NCBI GenBank assembly: GCA_016721305.1
Contig: JADKIH010000015.1
Coordinates: forward strand, 44,284-108,283
DNA: 64,000 nt
Direction: 5' to 3'
Origin: Bacteroidota bacterium
GTDB taxonomy: Bacteria; Bacteroidota; Bacteroidia; AKYH767-A; 2013-40CM-41-45
This document shows positions 28,321 to 39,437 of the stretch, piece after piece. The notes beneath the pieces are model-generated. The model was not told where the DNA came from. It made no database searches and worked only from the letters and a program-made list of their open reading frames with translations. Position numbers and translations under genes: made by a program. Positions within the stretch are counted from its first letter, which is position 1. Every line of letters begins with the position of its first letter.

Positions 28321-31300
28321 ATGAACACTCAACTGAAACGTTCGAACTCGTTACGAATTGCTTTTGCCATTTCCATTTTCATCATCTGCAGCATTTCAAA
28401 TCTCATTGCAGGTAATGTTCTTGTTTATGGTCCTTTACTTTCATTGAATGAAGATGCAATTGCCACTTCACTTGGCCATACAGTGACCATTGTAGATTCA
28501 ACGCAATGGAAGAACATGACTACATCACAGTTTGCTTCTTACGATGCAATCATTATTCCTGAACACGGGTGGTCTTCCAATAACACCGGCAATTCAGATC
28601 CCGCTATTGTTGTTTTGAACAATACAAAATCGGTCTGGTCACCGGCAATTACCGGAAGAAGAGTGTATATAAGTTATGATCCACTGCTGGATGGGGGTTC
28701 AATCGGTTTAGCAAGAGTTACCCGCGGAATTGATACAGTCGCTACTTCAGGAGGTACCGGACTATATTTTGCTACCGGGTTATTATTTTTTAATAGTCCG
28801 ACGACACCTGTAAATATCGATTTTCTTTCATTGGTTGATAGTATTCAGGTAAAAGGCGGTTCATGTTTAGAAGCCACATTTCCATATTACCCTGCCTATT
28901 TTCAAAAAACAGACAGCTGCTCAGATGGAAATTCTTTGAAAATCGTTTCGCAATCCGTCTTTTTTATGGAATCCATCGGATCAAATTACTTTTGTTCCGG
29001 TAATACCTTTAATGTAAATTTCTTTAATGTTCGCGACACTTTTCAAGTAGGAAATATTTTTTCGGTAGAATTAAGCAATGCAACAGGCGATTTTTCAAGT
29101 CCAACAATCCTTGGTGCTCTCACCGGTATTACGAGTGGTACTATCTCAGCTACAATTCCCGGAGGAATTCCGGTAGGCAGCGGATATCGAATCAGAGTAA
29201 CTTCTTCTCTACCCTACAAAATTGCGGACAATTTGAGTCCAACATTATTAATAAATACAAATCAAAACTGGTACCTCGATGCAGATAATGACCACTACTA
29301 CACTGGAAGTCCAATTAATCAGTGCAACAGTCCCGGAGCAGGATATGTGACTAGCGGATTTTATCGTGGCAGTGATTATGATGACAACAATCCGGCGATT
29401 CATGCTACACCTACGAATATCCTGATCTACGGGCCGAGGTTGCGATCATTTTTGCCAAATGAACAATCGCTGGCAATCGCACAGGGACACACAGTGACTG
29501 TTGTATCAGAAACACAATGGTCGGCAATGACTACGTCTCAATTTGCCTCTTACGATGCGATTGTAATTCCGGATGACGGTTGCTCCGATCAGACAGGCAA
29601 CCTAGGATTCACACTTTTAAATTCAACAAAATCTGTTTGGTCTCCTGCAATTACAGGCAGAAGGTGTTATATCGCAACTGATCCGATCGCCGATAATACA
29701 CCGCAAGTTTCTACGAATGCGATTAATTTTGTTGCGAATGGCGGCGGAACCGGATTGTTTGTTTCTACAAGTTGTAGTTACGTTATTTCATCACCAAATA
29801 CCGATATTGATTTTCTTTCTCTTGTTGATAGCTTAAAAATACAATCTAATAATTCCTTTTCAGGAATAAATGTTGTCAATCAACCTACTCACCCTGTGAT
29901 GGACGCTATCTTGCCGGGAAGTTTATTTGGTGAGCACAGTTATTTTAATACACATCCATCCTCGTTAGAAAATTTATTTTCTGTTGACCTCCATCCTGTG
30001 GTAATTGCTTCATCAGAATCTCCGGTTGGCGTACAAAGTATTCCTTCTACTTATTTCTGCGATGGAAATACTTTTAACGTAGTCTATTACAAAGCCGGAA
30101 TATTTAATTCGGGAAATGTATTCACTGTTCAATTAAGTGACGCTTTAGGAAGCTTTGCAAGCCCTGTTAGCATTGGTTCTGTTACAAGTACTACGAATGG
30201 AGTAATATCTGTAACAATTCCCAATGGAACGGCTGCAGGTTCAGGTTACAGGATTCGTATTATTTCTTCTTCGCCTACGAATATTAACGAAGAATATCAT
30301 ACAAATATCAATATTAATATAAATCGGAATTGGTATTTAGATGCCGATAATGATCACTACTATACCGGAAATTTAATTAACCAATGTGATAGTCCAGGAG
30401 TAGATTATACTACAGTCGGTATCATAGGGGGAAATGATTGTGATGACGCAGACCCTCTCTTGCATGACGGAAACAGAGTTTGGTATCTTGATGCAGATGG
30501 TGATCATTATTACACAGGTTCAGGAATTACGCAGTGTCATAGTCCCGGTGCAGGATATTCTTTTGAGGGTCTTCTGGGTAGTAGTGATTGCGATGATAAT
30601 AATTCAGCAATCAATCCGAACGTGATTGAAATTATTGGAAATGGCATCGATGATAATTGCAACAGCACATTGGATGAAAATAATGCCATGAATTTTGATG
30701 GAGCTAATGATTCCATTGTTGCGCCTTATTTTCCAAACCAAACTTTAGACCCGACTTACAATTCCGGTACGCAAACAGTTGCGCTAACTATCTCAGCCTG
30801 GATTAAACTAGACGCCGGATCTATGACTCAAAAAATTGTGTCACGCTTCAACTCGTATTCATTAGAAATAAATAGCGGGAATCAACTTCAGTATCGCTCA
30901 GGAGGATATGATGCTAATGACCCGGCAAGATTCGGACAAATTCCGATTGGGATCTGGACACATGTAGCTATCGTGGTTTCTGAAGTGGGTGGATATAATA
31001 GAAATATTGTCTTTTATATAAATGGACAAAATGTCGGATTAAGCATTCTTATCTATTAGGTTTACATTGTACATAATATCTCTGATTTGAATATTGGCCC
31101 GAATTTTCATGGTAAAATTGATGAGTTAACAATTTGGAATTGCGTAAGAACTCAAGCAGAAATTCAATCAGATTTGTGTGGTGTTACCTGTCCGAATCCA
31201 AGTCTGATTGCTCATTATTCTTTTAATCAGGGAATAACGAACGGAAATAATCCGGGAGTAATAACAGCCATTGATAACAGCGGTCGTAACAATAATGGCA

Positions 31301-34300
31301 CATTATTGAATTTTGCTTTATCAGGTTCAACATCCAATTGGAGTGATTCCTATCAGTTGTACGAAGATTTAGATAACGATGGTTACGGTTCAGCAATTGC
31401 AAGTACATGTGGAGTTGCCAATAGTTCTGACTGCGACGATAACGATGCAGCGGTTCATGACGGAAGTGTGCAATGGTATTTGGATGCAGATCAGGATCAT
31501 TATTATACCGGAAGTCCGGTTACAGCTTGTCATAGCCCCGGTTCTAACTACACGAATACAGGAATTTTAGGAGCAAATGATTGCGACGACAATGATGCAT
31601 CTGTTCATGACAGCAATCTTTCCTGGTATCTCGATGTAGATGGTGATCATTATTACACAGGTTCGCCTATACAAGCTTGTCATAGTCCGGGAGTCGGATA
31701 TACAAGTACCGGAATTTTAGGAAGCGATGATTGCGATGACAACGATGCTGCATTTCATGATGGAAATCTTTCATGGTATCTCGATGCCGATGGAGATCAC
31801 TACTACACCGGTACTCCAATACAAGATTGTCACAGTCCGGGCGCGGGATATACGAGTACAGGAATTTTAGGAGGCGATGATTGTGATGATGCCGATCCAT
31901 TAGCGCAAAGTGCATCTCAGAGTTGGGTGATTGATGCCGATGGTGATCATTACTATGTTTCAGTAATTAACCAGTGTAGTTCTCCCGAAATCGGCTATAT
32001 CAAAAACGATGGCAGTTATTATGCAAATGATTGTAATGACAACGACGCAGCTGTCAATCCTGCTGCCATTGAAATTCCGGGAAATGGAATTGACGAGAAT
32101 TGTAATGGACAAATAGATGAAATACTTCCGTGCTATCCGAATATATCTTCGAGTTCATCGCTTTTTTGTATCAGTCAGGTCACTCTAGGTGCAATCAACA
32201 ACCTTACTTCCTGCGAGGCTACGCACTATGGGGCTTACACAAATCTTTCAACGACAGTCACTGCCGGCAGTACACAATTAATTCACCTTGCTTCATCTAC
32301 AAGTTACAGTAATATGTCAGTGTATATTGACTGGAATGGAAATAATATTCTGGGTGACGATCCTTCTGAATTGGTGATTAATAGCAATGCCGTCCAATCA
32401 TCAACGTACGGTGGATCAAATATAAACTTTACTGTTCCTTCTACAGTTCCATTCGGCAATTACGTTATGCGTGTGATAAGCGAATACTATGGTTTTAGTA
32501 TTTCTGATCCGTGCTTTACTAATTATGGAGAGGTCGAAGATTATACAATTACTGTTGGTAGCTGTACACCAACAATTGACTATCCATGTTCTTCAGGCAC
32601 CTATATCGCAAATGTCACCATCGGAAATCTTGTGAATATTGCATATAACTGCAACGGAGTGACTGACTATTCATCGACCCTTGCTATAGAAGTTTTACCG
32701 GGAAGTACGGTGAACTATTCCTTATCTGAAGGAGGCTGGTATGGTGCTGAGGCTGGAATTAGCATTTACATCGACTATAATAACGATGGCGATTTCAATG
32801 ATGTAGACGAACAAGTCGCAAATTTCGCGCATGCTCAGGCATATATTTCAGATGCCACAGGTTCATTTGTTCTCCCCCCTGCTTTAACCTACGGTACATA
32901 CCCTATACGAGTTATTAGCGACTCCTATTGGGTTGGATCCAGCGATCCGTGCCATACACTCGATGGAGAAGTAAAAGATTATACTTTGTATGTAGTTCCA
33001 ATGATTTATTGTCAGCCTGTAATTACATATCCTTGCACATATAACTGGATAACGAATGTTACGATTGGCTCAATAAATAACACGAGCAATTGCGCAGGTG
33101 GTGGGTATACGGATTATTCATTTTCCAATTCAACAATAGTTCAGCAAGGGGAACCAGTAAATTACTCAGTTTCGGATGAAGGTACCTCTTATTCTACAGA
33201 AGATATTTATGTTGACTTTAACTCTGACGGCGATTTTGATGATGCAGGCGAGGAAGTTGCTACCGATTCATATAACGGTTACATGATTCCTGCCACAGGA
33301 ACTTTTGTAATACCTACAACTATTCCTGCAGGTAATTATAGAATGCGTGTAAGAAGCGGAAACGACTATGGCAGCGGAGCTTGTGATAATTCCAACTACG
33401 GAGAAACTGAAGATTACGGTATAACAGTAACAGCCATTAACACCTGTGCACCGCTTGTCGATTTCCCTTGTACAAGTCAGTGGATTTCGCATGTAATAAT
33501 GGGATCAATAAACAACACTTCAGATTGCAGTGGCGGATTTGCTAACTACGCATCGGTTGATTCAATCTCATCAGTAGCAAACGACCCGATCAACTATACA
33601 ATTGAAGTGCATGGATATACTTCACAACAAGTAAATATTTTTGTCGACTATAACGGAGACAATGATTTTGATGACGCCGATGAACATGTAGTCACTAATT
33701 CCTATGCAACGGAGGCCTACAATGTTCCAAATGGTACGTTCTACATTCCGAATTGGGTAATTCCGGGAAATTATCGAATCAGAGTAATGACCGACACTTA
33801 TACAAATCTTGATGCAGATCCTTGTCATATAGCTGACGGAGAAGTAGAAGATTACATGTTAGTTGTCCAGTATCCGATCTGGTACCGTGACTTTGATAGC
33901 GACTATTATGGTGACCCTGCTGTTTTTGTGCATGCGGAATTTTCTCCGTCAGGTTATGTTTCAGACAACACCGATTGTAATGATCATAATGCAAATGCAT
34001 ATCCCGGAGCACCTGAAATTCCGGGAAATGGAATTGACGATAATTGTAATGAAGTTGTGGATGAATTATATTGCATCCCAACCGGGGCACCAAACCATTG
34101 TGCCAACATGTGGATCAACAGAGTAATTTTAGGCACAATAGATAACTCAACGTCATGTACGCTGAATGGATATTCTGATTTCACAACGACACAAACAACC
34201 ACACAGGTGGTTAACGCTACAGTGAATTACTCAATTTACGGGTATGGCAACGAACAAAAAGTAAGCATATACATCGACTATAACTCCGATCTGGATTTTG

Positions 34301-35556
34301 ATGACGCCGGAGAACAAGTTGCGACTAATGTTTATATGCAAAACAATGGTGCACCGGCATCGAGTTCGTTTGTAATTCCTTCTACAATTTCGTCAGGCAG
34401 CTATCGGGTTCGGGTAATTAGTGAGTATTTGTCAAATTGGGATCCAGCTCCATGTACGACTTACTACGGAGAAGCAGAAGATTATACTTTGAATGTAGTT
34501 AATAGTTGTGTTGCTCCTACAGTACCGACATTAAGTGCGTCTTCACTTTCGAATTGTGGTTCACAGAATACTTCATTAAACATTGTAGCGGGAACGCTTA
34601 ATGACGCGACTGATTGGAAATGGTATTCCGGAAGTTGTGGCGGTACTTTAGTTGGCACAGGTTCTACAATAACAGTTTCCCCTTCAGTAACAACCAGCTA
34701 TTTTGCACGAGGAGAAGGTGGCTGTGTTACACCGGGAACTTGCGGGACGATTACAATAGAAGTAACGACACCACAACTTTGGTATGCCGACAACGATGGC
34801 GATGGATTTGGCGATGCAGCCGCATCCGTTCAGGCTTGTGCTGCTCCTTTGCATTATGTTTCCGGCGCGGGCGATTGCGATGACAATCACAACTTTGTTC
34901 ATCCGGGTGCAACAGAAATCTGCAGTAACGGAATTGATGAGAATTGTAATGGCCAAATTGATGAAGGCTGTTCACTTGTAGTAAATCTGAAAGTATTTAT
35001 TCAGGGCTACTATTTAGGAGGAGGTCAAATGCAGGCAGTAGTTGATCCTACGAATCAACCGCTGAATTGCGATACGCTAATCTTAAAATTAGCTTCATCA
35101 ACTTCACCATATCAGATTCAGTACACAGATACAGCAATCCTTCATACAGATGGAAGCGTTCAATTTGAATTTCCTTTTGCTGCAGCAGGAAGTCATTTCT
35201 TCATTCTTCGGCACAGAAATGCACTGGAGACGTGGGGTACAGCTTCGGTCACAATTGCTTCAAATATGTTCTACGACTTTACTTCTTCAGCCTCTCAGGC
35301 ATTTGGCAATAACATGCCAAATTTAGGTGATGGTAAATTTGGTTTGTGGAGCGGAGATATTTCCAACGGTACAAATTCAGGAGTGCAAGACGGAAGAATC
35401 GACGCATATGATTTTACTGAAATGGACAATGATGTGTCGCAATTCATAAGCAGTTATCATGTTGCCGATTTAACAGGTGACAATTGCGTTGAGTCAACTG
35501 ATTACAGTTTGATTGAGAATAATAGTCAGATGTCAATAATTGTAATCAGACCCTAG
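28321..35556 (+). CDS. Giant (about 2,400-residue) secreted repeat protein: duplicated Rossmann-like domain, MopE motifs, LamG, GEVED, dockerin-like end; in-frame TAG
   Basis: After a signal peptide (to about residue 31) a module occurs twice: a Rossmann-like domain (VLVYGP, GHTVTIVDSTQW, MTTSQFASYDAIIIPEHG; then VYGPRL, GHTVTVVSETQW, FASYDAIVIPDDG) plus an Ig-like domain (NYFCSGNTFNVNFF). MopE-type metal-binding units follow (WYLDADNDHYYTG, NDCDDND). A LamG/concanavalin domain (AMNFDGANDSIVAPYF ... KIDELTIWNC) is interrupted by an in-frame TAG at 31057-31059; the same frame continues VYIVHNISDLNIG. Then come a 150-bp tandem MopE array, about five GEVED domains (IYIDYNNDGDFNDVDEQVAN), further MopE units, and an EF-hand/dockerin-like end (DLTGDNCVESTDYSLIENNS). 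It is clearly exported, but no canonical T9SS tail is present. Surface or matrix role is inferred. Confidence 0.8.
31474..31923 (+). repeat. Exact-period 150-bp tandem coding repeat (MopE motif)
   Basis: The Trp codon of the WYLD motif recurs at 31474, 31624, 31774 and, as Trp-Val, at 31924: three full 50-residue units with no length change. Each unit carries D-x-D-x-D-type calcium-site residues (LDADGDHYY) and NDCDDND. Related units occur singly elsewhere in the same gene. Confidence 0.85.
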
Positions 35557-35600
35557 AAAGTAGTAATCACTAAGTTGACATTTGAACTGGAAAATGTAAT

Positions 35601-35636
35601 ACCCCATTAATCAAATTCGGATTAATGGGGTTTTTT
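35601..35636 (+). terminator. Strong Rho-independent terminator after the giant gene
   Basis: ACCCCATTAATC (35601-35612) pairs perfectly with GATTAATGGGGT (35620-35631) around a 7-nt loop and runs into a T tract (35631-35636). It lies 45 bp after the stop codon. Confidence 0.9.
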
Positions 35637-35735
35637 GCTCTATTCTTCTTTTTAAGGATATGACAAATCGATTCACGCCTTCTTCACATTATCAGCTGGC
35701 ATATTCCTTAGATTGTAGGCATAAACTTACAATAC

Positions 35736-36514
35736 ATGAAATCAATCGCTTCAGGAGTTCTCTTCTTTCTCCTGCTTTTCCATCTCCCCTACTTTTCATT
35801 TGCCTGGGGCGCAAAAGGACATGATATTGTTGCTGAAGTTGCTTTTCATTATTTAGACGACTCAACAAAAGCACGAGTACTGAGAGATCTCGGGAAAATG
35901 AGTATTGAAGAAGCATCGACATGGATGGATGATATGCGTGAGAATTCCTTTTATGATTATATGAAACCATGGCATTACATCAATATTGAAAAAGGTCAAA
36001 CATACAAGCCGGTGGCAACTGACCGGAATATCTTGATCATTCTAAATTCTGCGATGCATGATATAAACCATCGCGATAGCGTAAAGCAAAAACAACTGCA
36101 GGAAGATTTGTACTATCTGTTTCATCTGATAGGTGATTTTCACCAACCATTGCATGATGGATACGGAGTTGACCGCGGTGGAAATGATATCAATGTTTCT
36201 TTTCGATTCAAAACCTATGGAACAAATCTGCATAAGGTTTGGGACTTTGAAATCATCGATGCAAATAGTATTACGATCGACAGCGTACTGGCACTTTACC
36301 CTCCTATTCCGCACAAGACATAACAAATATTCAAACAATCAACTTAACGAAATGGTTGAATGAATCACGCTCCTATCTCGATGAAGTCTATAATTTCAAA
36401 GACAATTTTATCGACCAGGCATATGTCGACAAGAATGCCGTATTTATCGAGAAACAATTGTTATTTGCCGGACTTCGACTTGCTGCCATTTTGAAGGCGG
36501 CTTATGGGTCTTAG
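35736..36514 (+). CDS. S1/P1-type nuclease (frame break near 36,305)
   Basis: Signal peptide to about residue 23, then mature WGAKGHD, which places Trp1 and His6 of the family's zinc site at the mature N-terminus. Other zinc ligands are visible: TWMDDMR, WHYIN, YYLFHLIGDFHQPLHDG, and the TNLHKVWD pair. The first frame stops at 36323, but the neighbouring frame carries on (SAQDITNIQTINLTKWLNES ... IEKQLLFAGLRLAAILKAAY) to a TAG at 36514, the expected C-terminus. Total is about 259 residues, normal for the family. These are secreted 3'-nucleotidase/single-strand nucleases, probably phosphate scavenging here. All ligands lie before the break, which is more likely an indel error than inactivation. 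Confidence 0.88.
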
Positions 36515-36524
36515 GTTGGGTACC

Positions 36525-36655
36525 GGTGACGAGTTACGGTGACGAGTTACGGTGACGAGTTACGGGTTACGAGTTACGGGTTACGATAACGAAGGCGTTT
36601 CGTTATCGTAACCCGTAACTCGTAACCCGTAACTCGCAATCCGCAACCCGCACCA
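36525..36655. repeat. Heptamer-based array forming a 38-bp perfect hairpin
   Basis: The left side is a degenerate 7-nt tandem array (GGTTACG, AGTTACG, with some 6-nt units GTGACG); the right side is its reverse complement (CGTAACC, CGTAACT, CGCAACC). Positions 36556-36593 pair perfectly with 36599-36636 around a 5-nt loop (36594-36598). It lies between the nuclease stop (36514) and the receptor start (36734). No T tract follows, so it is not a standard terminator. Confidence 0.9.
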
Positions 36656-36733
36656 CAACACACTTTAAGAACCCCTTAACCTCCCCTTAACCGTTGCCAT
36701 GTGCACTACGGCGTATGTTCGTAGTAAATCCAC

Positions 36734-39164
36734 ATGAAAATGAAATTAAGAATTATTTTATTGCTTGTATCTGCATTTTTGGGCTTGCAGCAGGCAAATG
36801 CGAAATCTTCAGGAGTAAAAGGTCGCATCCATGACTCCAAAAAACACCGGTTGAATTTGCCAATGTCTTTATCATCAAGACGAGCGACAGCACTATTGTT
36901 AAGAGTGCGTTAACAGATGAGAGCGGCGCATATACTTTCACTGATGTAGCAGCGGGCGAATATATGATGATGGTGATGCAATTGGGATACCAGCGATATT
37001 ACGGCCGGTCTTTCACCGTGAAATCGGAAGGTGAAACGGTGACGATGTCGGAAATAGGTTTAGAAGACATTGCTGTAAATCTCAAAGAAGCCACCGTCGT
37101 TGCCAAGCGCCCGTTCATTGAGCATCATATCGACAAAACTGTCGTGAATGTAGAGAACAGTATTATCAATGCCGGCTCAACTGTGCTGGAAATTCTCAAA
37201 CGTTGTCCAGGTGTTACTGTCGACAACGATGGGAACATTCACTTGTCCGGAAAGGAAGGAGTATCGATTATGATGGACGGAAAACCAACGTATCTGTCGG
37301 TGAAAGATCTTTACGATATGCTTCGCAATATGAATAGTGATCAGCTCAATTCGATAGAAATCATTACGAATCCATCGGCTAAATACGATGCTGCAGGTAA
37401 CTCCGGAATTATCAACATCAAATTAAAGAAAAGACAAGACGTCGGACTTAACGGCAATGTACATGGTAGCTTTGGTCAGGGAGCGTATCCTGATTACAGT
37501 GGCGGGATTTCCTTGAACTACGGCCGCGAGAAATTCAATGTCTTTGGCGGCTATGATTATGGTAAAGGATATTTCTATGAAAGATCAGAGCTTTCACGCC
37601 GCTTTTTTACCAATGGCGAAAATTCTCTTTTCTCACAAAACTCATTCAATAAAGGCCATTACGAATATCATAATTTCCAGGCAGGAGCCGATTATTACAT
37701 TGGCAAGAAACACTCAATTAGTGCTGTAGTGAGAGGTAATTTCTCCGACAATTTCAGTCGTACAACTGCTACAACGAACATTGCCAATTCAACCGAAGTA
37801 CCTGACTCAGGATTTGTGACGATAAATACAAATACAAGTCAGTGGAATAATCTCTCCGGCACATTGAACTACACATTCAAAATCGACACACTCGGGCAGG
37901 AGCTTACTGTTGATGGCGATATTGCGCACTATTCAAATCGGAACGATTACGATTTCAATACCGTTCATTTTTACAGCACTTCACAAAACGGATACAGTGA
38001 GCTCGCAACAGACGATCAACCATCTAAGATTGATGTCAAGTCATTCAAACTGGATTACACATTACCACTTAAGAATGGATTTAAATTCGATGCCGGAACT
38101 AAATCCAGTTATGTAAACACCGACAACGATGTAAAAAATTTTAATTACATCGGAGGATCGGCTGTGAATGACACTTCAAAAACGAATCATTTTAACTATG
38201 AAGAAAATATTCATGCGTTATATGCCAATATCACAGGAGAAATAAAAAGTTCGGCTTTGAAGTAGGTCTTCGCGGTGAACAAACCGTTGCAACCGGAGTT
38301 CAGTCGAGTCACAATGAATCATTTTCCAGAAATTATATTCAGTTATTCCCGAGCGCCTTCGTTAACTATAAATTCTCAGACGCACACATGGTCAAAATGA
38401 GTTACAGTCGCCGTATAGATCGCCCGGAATACCAACGATTGAATCCTTTCCGAAACTTTCTCGATCAATACACCTTTCAACAGGGAAATCCGAATCTGAA
38501 ACCTCAGATGACGGACAATTACAATCTATCGTACATATATAAGCAAATGTGCTCGCTGACATTCAACTATAGTCATACGACAGACAATATGACGGAGATA
38601 GCCAAACAAATTGATTCGACACATACGACATTTATAACCACCGAAAATTTACCATCAATAAATGGATATGGCTTAACGCTTAGTCTTCCTGCGCAAATAA
38701 CAGAATGGTGGAATACTTCAAACGAATTCAGCGGATTCAACAATCATTTCAGAGGCCTTTCATCGGTCGGATACATCGACAAACAAATGACTTCATATTA
38801 CCTCAGCAGTACAAATAATTTTTCGCTGAAGAACGGATGGTCGATTGAAGTCAACGGTTTTTATCAGTCGAGCGTTGTATGGGGAACCTGGCTGATTGAG
38901 CCACAGGGTTCCATTGGCGGTGGAATAGGCAAATCCTTCTTTGGGGATAAATTGAATATGAAAATTAACATCAACGACATATTCCACACTCAAAAAACAA
39001 GAGGTACTGTTCAGTATTCAAATGTTGATGTAAAATTCCGTCAAACTCAGGATACTCAATTTGTGAGAGTTCACTTGAGTTATAGTTTCGGCAAAAATGG
39101 CCTTAAAAAAGCAGAACACCGCGTTGGGGCTGATGAGGAAAACAGAATTCGGACAGGGCATTAA
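36734..39164 (+). CDS. TonB-receptor-like outer-membrane beta-barrel protein, OMP_b-brl type (two frame breaks)
   Basis: The ATG at 36734 starts a signal peptide (LRIILLLVSAFLGLQQANA) and the beginning of a carboxypeptidase-like domain (SSGVKGRIHDSKK). The frame breaks near 36,845 and continues as VEFANVFIIKTSDSTIVKSA into the 433-residue middle part. That part has a plug-like region (VLEILKRCPGVTVDNDGNIH, SVKDLYDMLRNM, YDAAGNSGIINIKLKKR), then barrel strands. A second break near 38,255 leads to VGLRGEQTVATGVQ and the barrel end (SYSRRIDRPEYQRLNPFRNF; VRVHLSYSFGKNG). Total is about 808 residues. Such proteins take up or export nutrients through the outer membrane. No SusD partner is adjacent. 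Confidence 0.85.
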
Positions 39165-39180
39165 TAGTCTTTTACCACGA

Positions 39181-39242
39181 GAACACGAGGGCCACAAGGA
39201 ATCACGAGAATGCTTGCGATTTCGGGTGGCCCTCTCTCGTTC
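39181..39242. repeat. Imperfect hairpin with CACGAG-type short-period repeat
   Basis: The left arm GAACACGAGGGCCAC (39181-39195) pairs with GTGGCCCTCTCTCGTTC (39226-39242); nine central pairs are perfect. The left side is a degenerate 9-nt repeat (AACACGAGG, GCCACAAGG, AATCACGAG). It lies just after the receptor stop codon. The remainder of the 273-bp gap to 39438 shows nothing else clear, apart from a TAATTTTG box at 39290-39297. Confidence 0.6.
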
Positions 39243-39437
39243 TTAGGTGCTTTTCAAAATAAATGAAGAAAATCTCTGTATTACACCTATAATTTTGTTA
39301 ATTTCCTTCTTACATTTACGGCAGAAAGGAGGCTGTAAGACTATATTTTTGCTCCCACCTCCGGAGTCCGCTAAAAACAACGATTTCGCTGCTCGTTGGT
39401 TTTATGTAACTTAAGATTTTCCAAGCGAATAAACTAT

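Noticed and set aside
31057..31059. Stop-codon reassignment of TAG
   Set aside because: TAG serves as a normal stop in neighbouring genes (the giant gene at 35556 and the S1/P1 nuclease at 36514), so genome-wide recoding is unlikely.
33268..34975. Open frames on both strands inside the GEVED/MopE region
   Set aside because: They arise from codon bias in the Asp/Asn/Gly-rich repeats of the giant protein and show no independent signals.
36525..36655. Heptamer hairpin as a standard transcription terminator
   Set aside because: The stem is far longer than usual and has no following T tract; a stalling or processing role is possible, but not the classic type.
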